Origin: Phytoactinopolyspora endophytica
GTDB taxonomy: Bacteria; Actinomycetota; Actinomycetes; Jiangellales; Jiangellaceae
DNA length: 8,867 bases
Direction: 5' to 3'
Assembly (NCBI RefSeq): GCF_004138495.1
Contig: NZ_ML142871.1
Coordinates: 52,355 to 61,221, forward strand
Position numbers and translations under genes: made by a program. Positions 1 to 7,092 of this stretch are shown one piece after another. The notes below the pieces were generated by a model that worked only from the letters and a program-made list of their open reading frames with translations, did not search any database and was not told where the DNA came from. How positions within the stretch are numbered: position 1 is the stretch's first letter; every line of letters begins with the position of its first letter.

Positions 1-1260
1 GAGGCGCTGGGAGAGGTCCGCGAGATCGTCGACACCTGTGACTTCTTCCTCGGCGAGGGCCGGCGGCTCTACGGCCAGACCGTGCCGAGCGAGATGCCGA
101 ACAAGCAGCTGTTCACCTTCCGCAATCCGGTGGGCACCGTCGCCGTCATCACCGCGGGCAACTTCCCGGTGGCGGTACCGTCCTGGTACATCGTCCCGGC
201 GCTGTTGTGCGGCAACACCGTCGTCTGGAAGCCAGCAGAGTACTCCGCGGCCGTGTCGGCGGCGTTCCATGAGATCTTCGTCCGCGGTGGCGGGCTCCCG
301 CCCGGCGTCTTCAACGTGGTCCACGCCGACGGAGCGTCGACGTTCTCCGGTCTGCAGACGGCGCTCGAGGCCGGTACGGTCGACAAGGTCGGCTTCACCG
401 GGTCTCCCGAGGTGGGCAGCGAGATCGGCGCCCTGACCGGGCGTCATCTGCAGACCGCCTGCCTGGAGCTCGGCGGCAAGAACCCGCTCGTGGTCACCCC
501 CAGCGCCGATCTCGATCTCGCGGTCGAGGGAGCCTTGTTCTCCGGCTTCGGCACCGCAGGGCAGCGCTGCACCTCGCTCGGGACGGCTATCGTCCACGAG
601 TCGAAGCATGCCGAGTTCATCGAGCGGTTCTCGGCGGCCACCGCCAACGCCGTCGTCGGCGACCCGATGGGCGAGGTCCTGATGGGGCCACTGCTCGACG
701 AGAAGTTCGCCCAGCGGTACGAGGAGATCCTCACCTGGATCCAGCCGCACCACACGGTCTACGGAACACCAGGCCGGATAACCGCGGACAGTCCGAGGCA
801 CGGATTCGCGGGCAATCCCGACGACGGTCTCTACTTCCACCCCGTGATCGTCGACGGCGTGCGCCCCGGCGACGACCTGTTCGACCGCGAGACGTTCGGG
901 CCGATCGTCGGCGTCACGTCGTACAGCGACTTCGACGAGGCGATCGAGCTGGCCAACGCGCCCGGATACGGGCTGTCGTCCTCGATCTATACCACCGACC
1001 CGGCCGACGCCTTCGCGTTCCGGAGCCGCATCGGCGCCGGTATGGTGAGCATCAACAACTCCACCTCCGGTGCGGAAGCTCACCTGCCGTTCGGCGGCAA
1101 CGGCAAGTCCGGGAACGGTTCACGCCAGTCCGGTCTCTGGGTGCTGGACCAGTTCACCCGCTGGCAGTCGATGAACTGGGACTATTCAGGGAAACTGCAG
1201 AAGGCGCAGATGGATATAGCCGAGCTCGTCCCGGACACGGAGTTCCGTCTGGGCAGCTGA
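1..1260 (+). CDS. ALDH7-like aldehyde dehydrogenase, probable aminoadipate-semialdehyde dehydrogenase (5' partial)
   Basis: The reading frame is open from base 1 and the gene starts upstream of the window; the GTG at 82 is an internal Val codon. 419 residues are visible out of roughly 500 usual for the family. NAD-dependent ALDH landmarks: AGNFP with Asn54, KPAE with Lys77, FTGS at 132-135, general-base Glu156 in LELGGKNP, catalytic Cys190 in GTAGQRCTS and Glu297 in ETFGP. Glu156 and Cys190 are 34 residues apart, as is normal for ALDHs. The N-terminal GEVREIVDTCDF stretch, the GTAGQRC active site and the C-terminal STSGAE...FGG...KSG pattern followed by a W-x-Y-S segment resemble the antiquitin (ALDH7) clade, which oxidises alpha-aminoadipate semialdehyde to 2-aminoadipate. 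The family call is firm. The substrate is inferred from this resemblance and from the downstream glutaryl-CoA dehydrogenase. Other semialdehydes remain possible. Confidence 0.9.
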   Translation, partial: EALGEVREIVDTCDFFLGEGRRLYGQTVPSEMPNKQLFTFRNPVGTVAVITAGNFPVAVPSWYIVPALLCGNTVVWKPAEYSAAVSAAFHEIFVRGGGLPPGVFNVVHADGASTFSGLQTALEAGTVDKVGFTGSPEVGSEIGALTGRHLQTACLELGGKNPLVVTPSADLDLAVEGALFSGFGTAGQRCTSLGTAIVHESKHAEFIERFSAATANAVVGDPMGEVLMGPLLDEKFAQRYEEILTWIQPHHTVYGTPGRITADSPRHGFAGNPDDGLYFHPVIVDGVRPGDDLFDRETFGPIVGVTSYSDFDEAIELANAPGYGLSSSIYTTDPADAFAFRSRIGAGMVSINNSTSGAEAHLPFGGNGKSGNGSRQSGLWVLDQFTRWQSMNWDYSGKLQKAQMDIAELVPDTEFRLGS

Positions 1261-1325
1261 GGTGGCATGGGTTTCGGCACAGGCCGTGCGTCGTCACGGC
1301 AGGACGATCAGCGGGGGTCTTCACG

Positions 1326-3698
1326 ATGACCGAGCAGGACGCCGAACTCGTACGTTCGATGGCGGCGCTCTCGCGCCCGGCGGCGGCGCACGATCAGCGC
1401 CCTGCCACGGACGACGAGCGGTCAGACGTGCAGGGCGAGCTCTGGTGGCGGGTATTCGACGCGCAGGTCACCAGCCGGCACCTGGACGGCGTCGCCCGCG
1501 AGCTTCAGGCAGCGGGGCGCGGGTTCTACACGATCGGATCAGCTGGCCATGAAAGTAACGCCTGCGTCGCCGAAGCGCTGCGGCCGAGTGACCCCGCCCT
1601 GCTGCACTACCGTTCCGGCGCCTTCTATGTCGCTCGGGCGGCGCAGGTTGAGGGTTCGACGCCGGTCCGGGACATTCTGCAGGGGCTGACCTGCGCCGCC
1701 GGCGAGCCGATCGCCGGCGGCAGACACAAGGTGTTCGGCAACGCCGCGTTGTCGATCATTCCGCAGACGTCCACCATCGCCTCGCACCTGCCGCGTGCGG
1801 TGGGGCTGGCGGTCTCGCTACATCGCGCCCGCCGCCTCGGCGTGCATGCTTCGCCCCTTCCATGGCCGGATGACGCCGTCGTCGTGTGTTCGTTCGGAGA
1901 CGCATCCGCCAACCACTCCACGGCTGCCGGCGCGATCAACGCGGCGATCAACACGGCCTACCGTGGGTTGCCGGTGCCGTTGCTGTTCGTCTGCGAGGAC
2001 AACGGGCGCGGGATCTCGGTGCCCACGCCCGATGGCTGGATCGAAGCCGCCTACGGTTCGCGTCCCGGGTTGGCCTACCTGGCCGTGGACGGGTCCGATC
2101 CGGCGGTCACCCTCGATGTCGCCACCCAGGCGGTCTCCCAGGTGAGGCAACGACGGCGGCCGGTGTTCCTGCACCTGAAGACCGTCCGGTTCGGGGGTCA
2201 CGCCGGCAGCGACGCCGAGATCAGCTACCGGACATCCACCGAGATCGCCGCTGATCGTGCGCACGATCCGATCCTCGGCACTGCTCAGCTGCTCGTCGGG
2301 CGCGGCGCCGCCAGCGGCGACCAGCTCGTCGCCCGTTTTCACGCCCTCAGGTCCGAGGTGGACGCCGCCGCGGAGGAGCTCGGTGATGCGCCCAAACTCG
2401 GTTCCGCGGCGGAGGTGATGGCACCACTCGCGCCCCGCTCGCCCGTGGCCGTCGCATCGGCGACGGCCACGTTCACCGCCGCGTCCACCGCCATGTCCAC
2501 CGATACGTCCACTGACAGCTCTGCCGCCACGACCGCCGGCAGCTCTCCTGCTGAGTCGCCGAAGACACCCCAGCAGCCCATGACACTCGCCGAGTCGATC
2601 AACGCCGCGCTCGCGGATGCGCTCGCCGGTGACACCCGCGTCGTCGTGTTCGGCGAGGACGTCGGCCGCAAGGGCGGCGTCTACGGGGTGACGCGGGGCC
2701 TGCAGCGCCGGTTCGGCGCGGCTCGCGTCTTCGACACGCTGCTGGACGAGCAATCCATCCTCGGTCTCGGCCTGGGCGCCGGGCTCGCCGGGCTGCTGCC
2801 GGTGCCGGAGATCCAGTACCTGGCGTACCTGCACAACGCCGAGGACCAACTCCGCGGCGAGGCCGCCACGCTGTCGTTCTTCTCCCAGGCGCAGTACCGC
2901 AACCCGATGGTGGTGCGGATCGCCGGTCTGGCCTACCAGAAGGGCTTCGGCGGGCACTTCCACAACGACAACGCCGTCGGCGTCCTCCGCGACATCCCCG
3001 GCCTGGTCGTCGCCTGCCCGGCGCGAGCCGACGACGCGGCGGCGATGCTGCGCACATGCCTGGCGGCCGCGGACGTCGACGGCACTGTCTCCGCCTTCCT
3101 CGAGCCGATCGCGCTTTACCACACTCGTGACCTGTACGACGAGGGCGACGGCGGCTGGCTGGCCACCGACTCGGGCGATCATGTACCGATCGGACGGGCC
3201 CGTGTCTATGACGTGGGCACCTCCGACGACGGCGGGGCGGACCTGACCATCATCACCTTCGGCAACGGGGTGCCGATGAGCCTGCGTGTCTCTCGCAGGC
3301 TGGCGGAACGCGACGTCCACACGCGCGTCGTCGACCTCCGGTGGCTCGCACCGTTGCCCATCGACGACGTCCTCCACGAAGCGGGTGCGACGGGCCGGGT
3401 GCTCGTCGTCGATGAGACACGAGCCGCCGGCGGAGTCAGCGAAGGGGTGCTCGCAGCCCTGGCCGACGCCCGCTTCTCCGGCGCAATGACTCGCGTGAGC
3501 AGCCGAGACAGCTTCGTTCCGCTCGGTCCGGCCGCGCGACACGTCCTGCTCAGCGAGGAAGAGATCGAGAAGGCCGCCATCGAGCTGGTCACGTACGGCC
3601 CGGGAGAACCAAGCGCCGCGCACGATCAGAAGGGGCGCTCCTTCGGTATCCAGCGACGTGTCAAACACCGACGCAAAGGGAGAGGACGCGACCGATGA
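1326..3698 (+). CDS. Fused 2-oxoacid dehydrogenase E1 alpha-beta, thiamine-diphosphate dependent
   Basis: A 790-residue single chain joins the two E1 subunits that usually come from separate genes in branched-chain/pyruvate-type complexes. Residues ~35-345 are E1-alpha-like: a thiamine diphosphate/Mg site runs from GDAS (Asp192) to EDN (Asn226), followed by the phosphorylation-loop-like GGHAGSDAEISYR. Residues ~372-418 are a Ser/Thr/Ala/Pro linker. Residues 419 onward are E1-beta-like: GEDV (Glu444), the cofactor-activating Glu475 in LDEQS, GGHFHNDN (His544, His546), IPGL and a transketolase C-terminal domain with LRWLAPLP. The E1 component decarboxylates a 2-oxoacid and passes the acyl group to lipoyl-E2. 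No E2 or E3 lies in the window. ATG 1326 follows a GGGGG ribosome site at 1313-1317. The last ~30 residues are a very basic tail. Position between an ALDH7-like enzyme and glutaryl-CoA dehydrogenase suggests 2-oxoadipate as substrate; a branched-chain 2-oxoacid is the main alternative. Confidence 0.9.
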   Translation: MTEQDAELVRSMAALSRPAAAHDQRPATDDERSDVQGELWWRVFDAQVTSRHLDGVARELQAAGRGFYTIGSAGHESNACVAEALRPSDPALLHYRSGAFYVARAAQVEGSTPVRDILQGLTCAAGEPIAGGRHKVFGNAALSIIPQTSTIASHLPRAVGLAVSLHRARRLGVHASPLPWPDDAVVVCSFGDASANHSTAAGAINAAINTAYRGLPVPLLFVCEDNGRGISVPTPDGWIEAAYGSRPGLAYLAVDGSDPAVTLDVATQAVSQVRQRRRPVFLHLKTVRFGGHAGSDAEISYRTSTEIAADRAHDPILGTAQLLVGRGAASGDQLVARFHALRSEVDAAAEELGDAPKLGSAAEVMAPLAPRSPVAVASATATFTAASTAMSTDTSTDSSAATTAGSSPAESPKTPQQPMTLAESINAALADALAGDTRVVVFGEDVGRKGGVYGVTRGLQRRFGAARVFDTLLDEQSILGLGLGAGLAGLLPVPEIQYLAYLHNAEDQLRGEAATLSFFSQAQYRNPMVVRIAGLAYQKGFGGHFHNDNAVGVLRDIPGLVVACPARADDAAAMLRTCLAAADVDGTVSAFLEPIALYHTRDLYDEGDGGWLATDSGDHVPIGRARVYDVGTSDDGGADLTIITFGNGVPMSLRVSRRLAERDVHTRVVDLRWLAPLPIDDVLHEAGATGRVLVVDETRAAGGVSEGVLAALADARFSGAMTRVSSRDSFVPLGPAARHVLLSEEEIEKAAIELVTYGPGEPSAAHDQKGRSFGIQRRVKHRRKGRGRDR

Positions 3699-4870
3699 AC
3701 GGGATGGCCCCGCTGCAGTTGCTCGTGATCGACCATCTGCTCGACGATGACGAGCTGGCGATCCAGGACACGGTACGCCGGTTCGTCGACGACCGGGTCC
3801 GGCCGAACGTCGCCGATTGGTACGAGGATGAGCCGGCGCCGGAGACCATGCGGGATCTGGCGCGCGAGGCCGGCAAGCTGGGCCTGCTCGGCATGCACCT
3901 GCAAGGCTACGGATGTGCCGGGACCAACGCCGTCGCATATGGGCTGGCCTGTATGGAGCTGGAAGCCGGCGACTCAGGGGTGCGCAGTCTGGTGTCTGTG
4001 CAGGGCTCGCTGGCGATGTTCGCGATCTGGCGCTTCGGATCCGAGGAGCAGAAGCAGCGTTGGCTGCCGGGTATGGCCGAAGGTGAGCTCATCGGATGTT
4101 TCGGGCTGACCGAACCGGACTTCGGTTCCAACCCGGCCGGCATGCGTACGTATGCCCGGCGGGATGGCACGGACTGGGTGCTGAACGGCACCAAGATGTG
4201 GATCACGAACGGGTCGATCGCCGACGTCGCCGTCGTCTGGGCGCAGACCGACGAGGGCGTGCGTGGGTTCGTCGTGCCGACCGACACGCCCGGCTTCTCC
4301 GCGCCTGCCATCGGCAAGAAGCTCTCCCTGCGGGCCTCGATCACCAGCGAGCTCGTCCTCGACGGGGTACGGCTGCCGGCGGATGCCGTACTGGCCGATG
4401 CCACCGGGCTGCGTGGGCCGCTGTCCTGCCTCAACGAGGCACGCTTCGGCATCACGTTCGGAGCGCTCGGCGCTGCTCGCGACTGTCTGGACACCACCCT
4501 GGCCTACACCGGCAGCCGCGAGGTCTTCGATCGGCCGCTGTCGTCGTTCCAGCTGACTCAGTCGAAGCTCGCCGACATGACGCTGGAGCTGCAGAAAGGG
4601 TTCCTGCTCGCGATGCATCTCGGGCGGTTGAAGGACGACGGGCGGCTCGACCCGCGACAGGTCAGCCTCGGCAAGCTGAACAACGTCCGAGAGGCGCTGA
4701 CCATCGCCCGTGAGTGCCGTACCATCCTCGGCGCCAGCGGGATCACCCTCGAGTACCCCGTGCTCAGACACGCCAACAACCTCGAGTCGGTGCTGACGTA
4801 TGAGGGCACGTCCGAGATCCATCAGCTCGTCATCGGTCAGTCACTCACGGGCGAGTCGGCCTTCAGCTGA
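3695..4870 (+). CDS. gcdH: Glutaryl-CoA dehydrogenase
   Basis: This 391-residue acyl-CoA dehydrogenase is of the glutaryl-CoA class, which oxidises and decarboxylates glutaryl-CoA to crotonyl-CoA using FAD. Family landmarks in order: GVRSLVSVQ with Arg97 and Ser101, spaced like Arg94 and Ser98 that hold the glutaryl carboxylate in the human enzyme; CFGLTEPDFGSNP; NGTKMWITNGSIADV; GKKLSLRAS; CLNEARFGI; LGASGITLEY; and the catalytic base Glu370 in YEGTSEIHQLVIG. The length is that of a mature bacterial GcdH. The start ATG overlaps the upstream stop (ATGA at 3695-3698), and a GGGAGAGG ribosome site sits in the end of the E1 gene, so translation is probably coupled. A second ATG three codons in (3704) is possible. 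This is the most specific gene in the operon and the main evidence that it serves lysine (or another glutaryl-CoA-forming) breakdown. Confidence 0.93.
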   Translation: MNGMAPLQLLVIDHLLDDDELAIQDTVRRFVDDRVRPNVADWYEDEPAPETMRDLAREAGKLGLLGMHLQGYGCAGTNAVAYGLACMELEAGDSGVRSLVSVQGSLAMFAIWRFGSEEQKQRWLPGMAEGELIGCFGLTEPDFGSNPAGMRTYARRDGTDWVLNGTKMWITNGSIADVAVVWAQTDEGVRGFVVPTDTPGFSAPAIGKKLSLRASITSELVLDGVRLPADAVLADATGLRGPLSCLNEARFGITFGALGAARDCLDTTLAYTGSREVFDRPLSSFQLTQSKLADMTLELQKGFLLAMHLGRLKDDGRLDPRQVSLGKLNNVREALTIARECRTILGASGITLEYPVLRHANNLESVLTYEGTSEIHQLVIGQSLTGESAFS

Positions 4871-4879
4871 CCCGGTGAG

Positions 4880-5665
4880 CTAGTCCAGCCGCTCGTCGAG
4901 GAACTTCTCCCACGTTCGCCGGCCCACCGCCCGGTCGGGCGCCAGGTTCGCACCGGACCGGTATGCGCGGGCGGCTTTGCCTGGAGCCTTGACCGGCAGG
5001 ACCAGCCGGCGCCGGTGAGAGGCACGCAGATACGTCCGGACCATCTCCGCCATCTTGTACACGCGGGGCCCGGCGAGGTCGGGCACGAGGCCCGCTGGTT
5101 CCCCCAGGGAGAGCTCAACCAGCCGGTCTGCCACCTCGGCGCCGTCGACCGGCTGGAACTGGAAGCCGGACGGGGCCGGTACCACGGGCAGCCTCGCCAT
5201 CTGTTGGATCATGGCTAGCATCGCCTCGTGGAACTGGGTGGCCCGCAGCGTCGTCCACGGCAGACCGGAGCCGGCAATCACCTTCTCTGCGGCTAGCTTG
5301 GAAGCAAAGTAGCCGAACATTGCCCGGTCGGTTCTGCTGACCACTGGAATCCGCTCGACACCGACGACCGAGATGTATACCAGGTGCTGCACACCGGCCG
5401 CCGAGGCCGCCTGCACCAGGTTGCGGGTCTTGTCCTCATCTCCTTTGGCGGTACCTGCACAGTGGACAACGGTCGAGATCCCGTCGACCGCGCGTTCGAG
5501 CCCGTCGCCAGTGGCGAGATCGCCGGTCACGTACTCGACGCCGTCGCCGGACTCGTGGCGGCTCCGGCTGAGCACCCGCACCTTGCGGCCCGCATCCTGC
5601 AGGCGAGGGAAGATGAGGCGGCCGAGTGTGCCTGTGCCGCCGGTGAGCAGAAGGTCTGGACTCAT
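4880..5665 (-). CDS. Atypical short-chain dehydrogenase / NmrA-like NAD(P)-binding protein
   Basis: A 261-residue protein with an N-terminal Rossmann fold: beta strand then TGGTGTLG (residues 8-15), VRVLSRS after strand 2, GDL at 48-50, VVHCAGTA, and YISVVG at 97-102. A Tyr119-x-x-x-Lys123 pair lies in YFASK, followed by SGLPWTTLRATQFHEAM, typical of atypical SDRs of the NmrA/epimerase type. The substrate is not evident. The ATG at 5665 is chosen because GGAG precedes it by four bases and because it starts directly at the first Rossmann strand; a longer frame reaching 5710 adds 15 residues with no family match. It is divergent from the SnoaL-type ECF sigma gene. Such sigma factors commonly sit beside a decarboxylase, oxidoreductase or epimerase gene that they control, so this is a likely target. 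Its 3' end is 9 bp from the convergent gcdH stop, with no room for a separate terminator. Confidence 0.85.
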   Translation of the reverse strand: MSPDLLLTGGTGTLGRLIFPRLQDAGRKVRVLSRSRHESGDGVEYVTGDLATGDGLERAVDGISTVVHCAGTAKGDEDKTRNLVQAASAAGVQHLVYISVVGVERIPVVSRTDRAMFGYFASKLAAEKVIAGSGLPWTTLRATQFHEAMLAMIQQMARLPVVPAPSGFQFQPVDGAEVADRLVELSLGEPAGLVPDLAGPRVYKMAEMVRTYLRASHRRRLVLPVKAPGKAARAYRSGANLAPDRAVGRRTWEKFLDERLD

Positions 5666-5767
5666 GTTTCTCCACTTTCGGTTGTCCGGGAGTCGGCATC
5701 CCGGTGACATCAGCTGGATAGTGCGGGGCTACTTTGATGACACCCGGCGACAGAGGAATGTGACTGG
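5666..5767. promoter_or_regulatory. Divergent intergenic region with two inverted repeats
   Basis: This 102-bp space should hold the promoters of both the SDR gene and the sigma gene. Two symmetric elements are visible. CCGGGA (5686-5691) and TCCCGG (5699-5704) form a perfect 6-bp inverted repeat with a 7-nt spacer just upstream of the SDR ribosome site. GGTGACATC (5703-5711) and GATGACACC (5736-5744) form a 9-bp inverted repeat with one mismatch and a 24-nt spacer. On the - strand these give TGTCACC and TGTCATC, resembling the TGTCACA -35 element described for ECF41 promoters. I could not find a matching CGTC-like -10 element at 15-17 nt, so autoregulation is only suggested. Confidence 0.4.
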
Positions 5768-6658
5768 ATGTACGAGGGTGATGTGCTGACCGAGCGGTTC
5801 GGCGAACACCGCACGCGCCTGCGCGCGGTGGCGTACCGGATGCTCGGCTCGCTCGCCGACGCCGATGACGCCGTCCAGGAAGCCTGGCTGCGCGTCAGCC
5901 GTGCCGACACAAGTAACGTCGAGAATCTTGCGGGCTGGCTGACCACGGTGGTGGCACGTGTGTGCCTGAATATGCTGCGCACGCGGGAGAACCGGCGCGA
6001 GGAGCCCCTCGACGTGCACGTTCCGGATCCGATTGTCGGCCACGAACAGGGAAACGATCCCGAGCACGAGGTGATACTGGCCGATTCGGTCGGGCTGGCG
6101 CTCATGGTGGTACTCGATACGCTCAACCCAGCTGAGCGGCTCGTTTTCGTGCTACACGACATGTTCGCCCTGCCGTTCGACGAGATCGCCTCGATGATCG
6201 ACCGGTCCCCGGCGGCAGCGAGACAGCTCGCGAGCCGAGCCCGCCGTCGCGTGCGCGAAGCGGCACCAGAGCCCGACCGCGATCTCGTACGGCAGCGCGA
6301 AGCTGTCGACGCATACTTCGCCGCCGTCCGGAACGGCGACTTCGACGCCCTGGTCGCCGTGCTCGACCCCGATGTCGTGATACGTGCCGATGGCGGCGCC
6401 GTGCGCGCGGGCCGGACCGCCGTTGTCCGTGGTGCGCAAGATGTCGCCTCTCAGGCGGTGAGGGCCACACGACTCGCTCCATTCGTGCGGCCGGCACTGA
6501 TCAACGGCACCGCCGGAATCGTCGCCATTGCCCAAGGGCGGGCTTTCGCCGTCATGGGCTTTACGGTGGTACAAGGAAAGATCGTCGCGATCGACGTGCT
6601 CTCGGATCTCGAACGCCTGGCCAGTCTCGAACTGCCAGCATTCGAAGGCTCAGCATGA
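5768..6658 (+). CDS. ECF sigma factor with C-terminal SnoaL-like domain (ECF41/ECF56 type)
   Basis: A 296-residue sigma-70 family factor. Region 2 spans about residues 9-73, with FGEHRTRLRAVAYRMLGS, ADADDAVQEAWLRV and WLTTVVARVCLNMLR. Region 4 spans about 108-162, with LNPAERLVFVLHDMF and the helix-turn-helix LPFDEIASMIDRSPAAARQL. A SnoaL/NTF2-like extension from ~175 to the end carries NGDFDALVAVLDPDVVIRAD, GGAVRAG and the terminal IDVLSDLERL. In ECF41 factors this fused domain replaces a separate anti-sigma factor and controls activity. The WLPEP linker motif usual in ECF41 is absent (APEPDRDLV lies there), which may place it nearer ECF56. The 5768 ATG gives the family-typical N-terminus; AGAGGA at 5752-5757 is a somewhat distant ribosome site. 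The divergent SDR gene is the probable target. No anti-sigma gene is adjacent. Confidence 0.92.
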   Translation: MYEGDVLTERFGEHRTRLRAVAYRMLGSLADADDAVQEAWLRVSRADTSNVENLAGWLTTVVARVCLNMLRTRENRREEPLDVHVPDPIVGHEQGNDPEHEVILADSVGLALMVVLDTLNPAERLVFVLHDMFALPFDEIASMIDRSPAAARQLASRARRRVREAAPEPDRDLVRQREAVDAYFAAVRNGDFDALVAVLDPDVVIRADGGAVRAGRTAVVRGAQDVASQAVRATRLAPFVRPALINGTAGIVAIAQGRAFAVMGFTVVQGKIVAIDVLSDLERLASLELPAFEGSA

Positions 6659-6754
6659 CTCGGCGGCTGACGCTCGCCTCGCCCGCTCAACCTCGTACGA
6701 TATTCGCCGGTGAGGAACGCGACCTACGTGTTGTCGGTGACTAATGGACTTGCA

Positions 6755-6770
6755 TCGAAAATGTGTTCGA
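6755..6770. promoter_or_regulatory. LexA (SOS) box-like palindrome
   Basis: TCGAAAATGTGTTCGA differs at one base from the actinobacterial LexA consensus TCGAAC-N4-GTTCGA. The symmetry extends outward to 6753-6772, giving seven perfectly paired bases on each arm (CATCGAA / TTCGATG). LexA represses DNA-damage genes through such sites. No intact downstream gene is present on either strand. A GTG at 6763 inside the box opens a + frame beginning Met-Phe-Asp, a start I associate from memory with SOS-linked DUF222/HNH genes of actinobacteria, but the frame soon loses any likeness. The site may be a relic, or may act on a short transcript. Confidence 0.5.
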
Positions 6771-6840
6771 TGTTGGCTGTTGTCATCAGCTTGTGGAGCG
6801 GTGTTCTGTGTCCCGCTCGGGTGTGTCGGGTTGCGGTGGT

Positions 6841-7058
6841 TGGTGGGTGCGGCGGATGCGGCCGGACCGGGTCCCCACTGGACGCTCGACGACACCCTCG
6901 ACGACGCTTCCGGGCACGAGCAGCTCTGGACGAGCGCGGCCGAGGCCACCGGGCTCTACGGACGGGCACCTCGCCGGGGCGGCGCTGCTGCGGTGGATCG
7001 GCTGCACTACAACGCGACCGGGGTCCTTGGGAAGCTCGCCTTCGCCGCCGAAGGCTGA
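6841..7058 (+). pseudogene. Possible 3' remnant of an unidentified protein-coding gene
   Basis: In the frame ending at the TGA 7056-7058, codons from about 6841 carry mostly G or C at the third position, as in the intact genes here. The encoded stretch runs through HWTLDDTLDDASGHEQLW, a TGLYGR segment and a final LGKLAFAAEG. Upstream of 6841 the same frame becomes Cys-rich with AT-ending codons and no longer looks coding, and I see no good start with a ribosome site. This fits the tail of a gene whose front was deleted, perhaps joined to the LexA-box region. I do not recognise the family. The codon bias could be coincidental in GC-rich DNA. Confidence 0.3.
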
Positions 7059-7092
7059 ACAGAATCCGCCCTCATTTGAGGTGAGATTCTGT
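7059..7092. repeat. 34-nt near-perfect two-tier hairpin / inverted repeat
   Basis: Outer arms ACAGAATC (7059-7066) and GATTCTGT (7085-7092) pair fully. Inner arms CCTCA (7070-7074) and TGAGG (7077-7081) also pair, around a TT centre. Three symmetric mismatched positions separate the tiers, so 13 of 16 positions pair. It begins directly after the TGA at 7058. There is no T-run, so a classical intrinsic terminator is not shown; an RNA hairpin that ends or stabilises a transcript, a protein-binding palindrome or a small mobile-element end are all possible. Confidence 0.6.

Noticed and set aside
82..84. GTG 82 as start of the aldehyde dehydrogenase gene
   Set aside because: The frame is open to base 1 and the residues encoded before it match the ALDH7 family, so this is an internal Val.
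1818..3938. 706-residue open frame on the - strand
   Set aside because: It is antisense to the E1 and gcdH genes, which have clear family motifs; the frame is Arg-rich and domain-free, a typical shadow in high-GC DNA.
5666..5710. Longer start (5710) for the SDR gene
   Set aside because: The extra 15 residues match nothing, while ATG 5665 has GGAG four bases ahead and begins right at the Rossmann strand.
5683..5742. Canonical ECF41 promoter (TGTCACA, 16-nt spacer, CGTC)
   Set aside because: TGTCACC and TGTCATC occur on the - strand, but no CGTC-like element lies 15-17 nt downstream of either.
7059..7092. Hairpin as a classical intrinsic terminator
   Set aside because: There is no T-run on either side and no intact gene directly upstream; kept only as a repeat.
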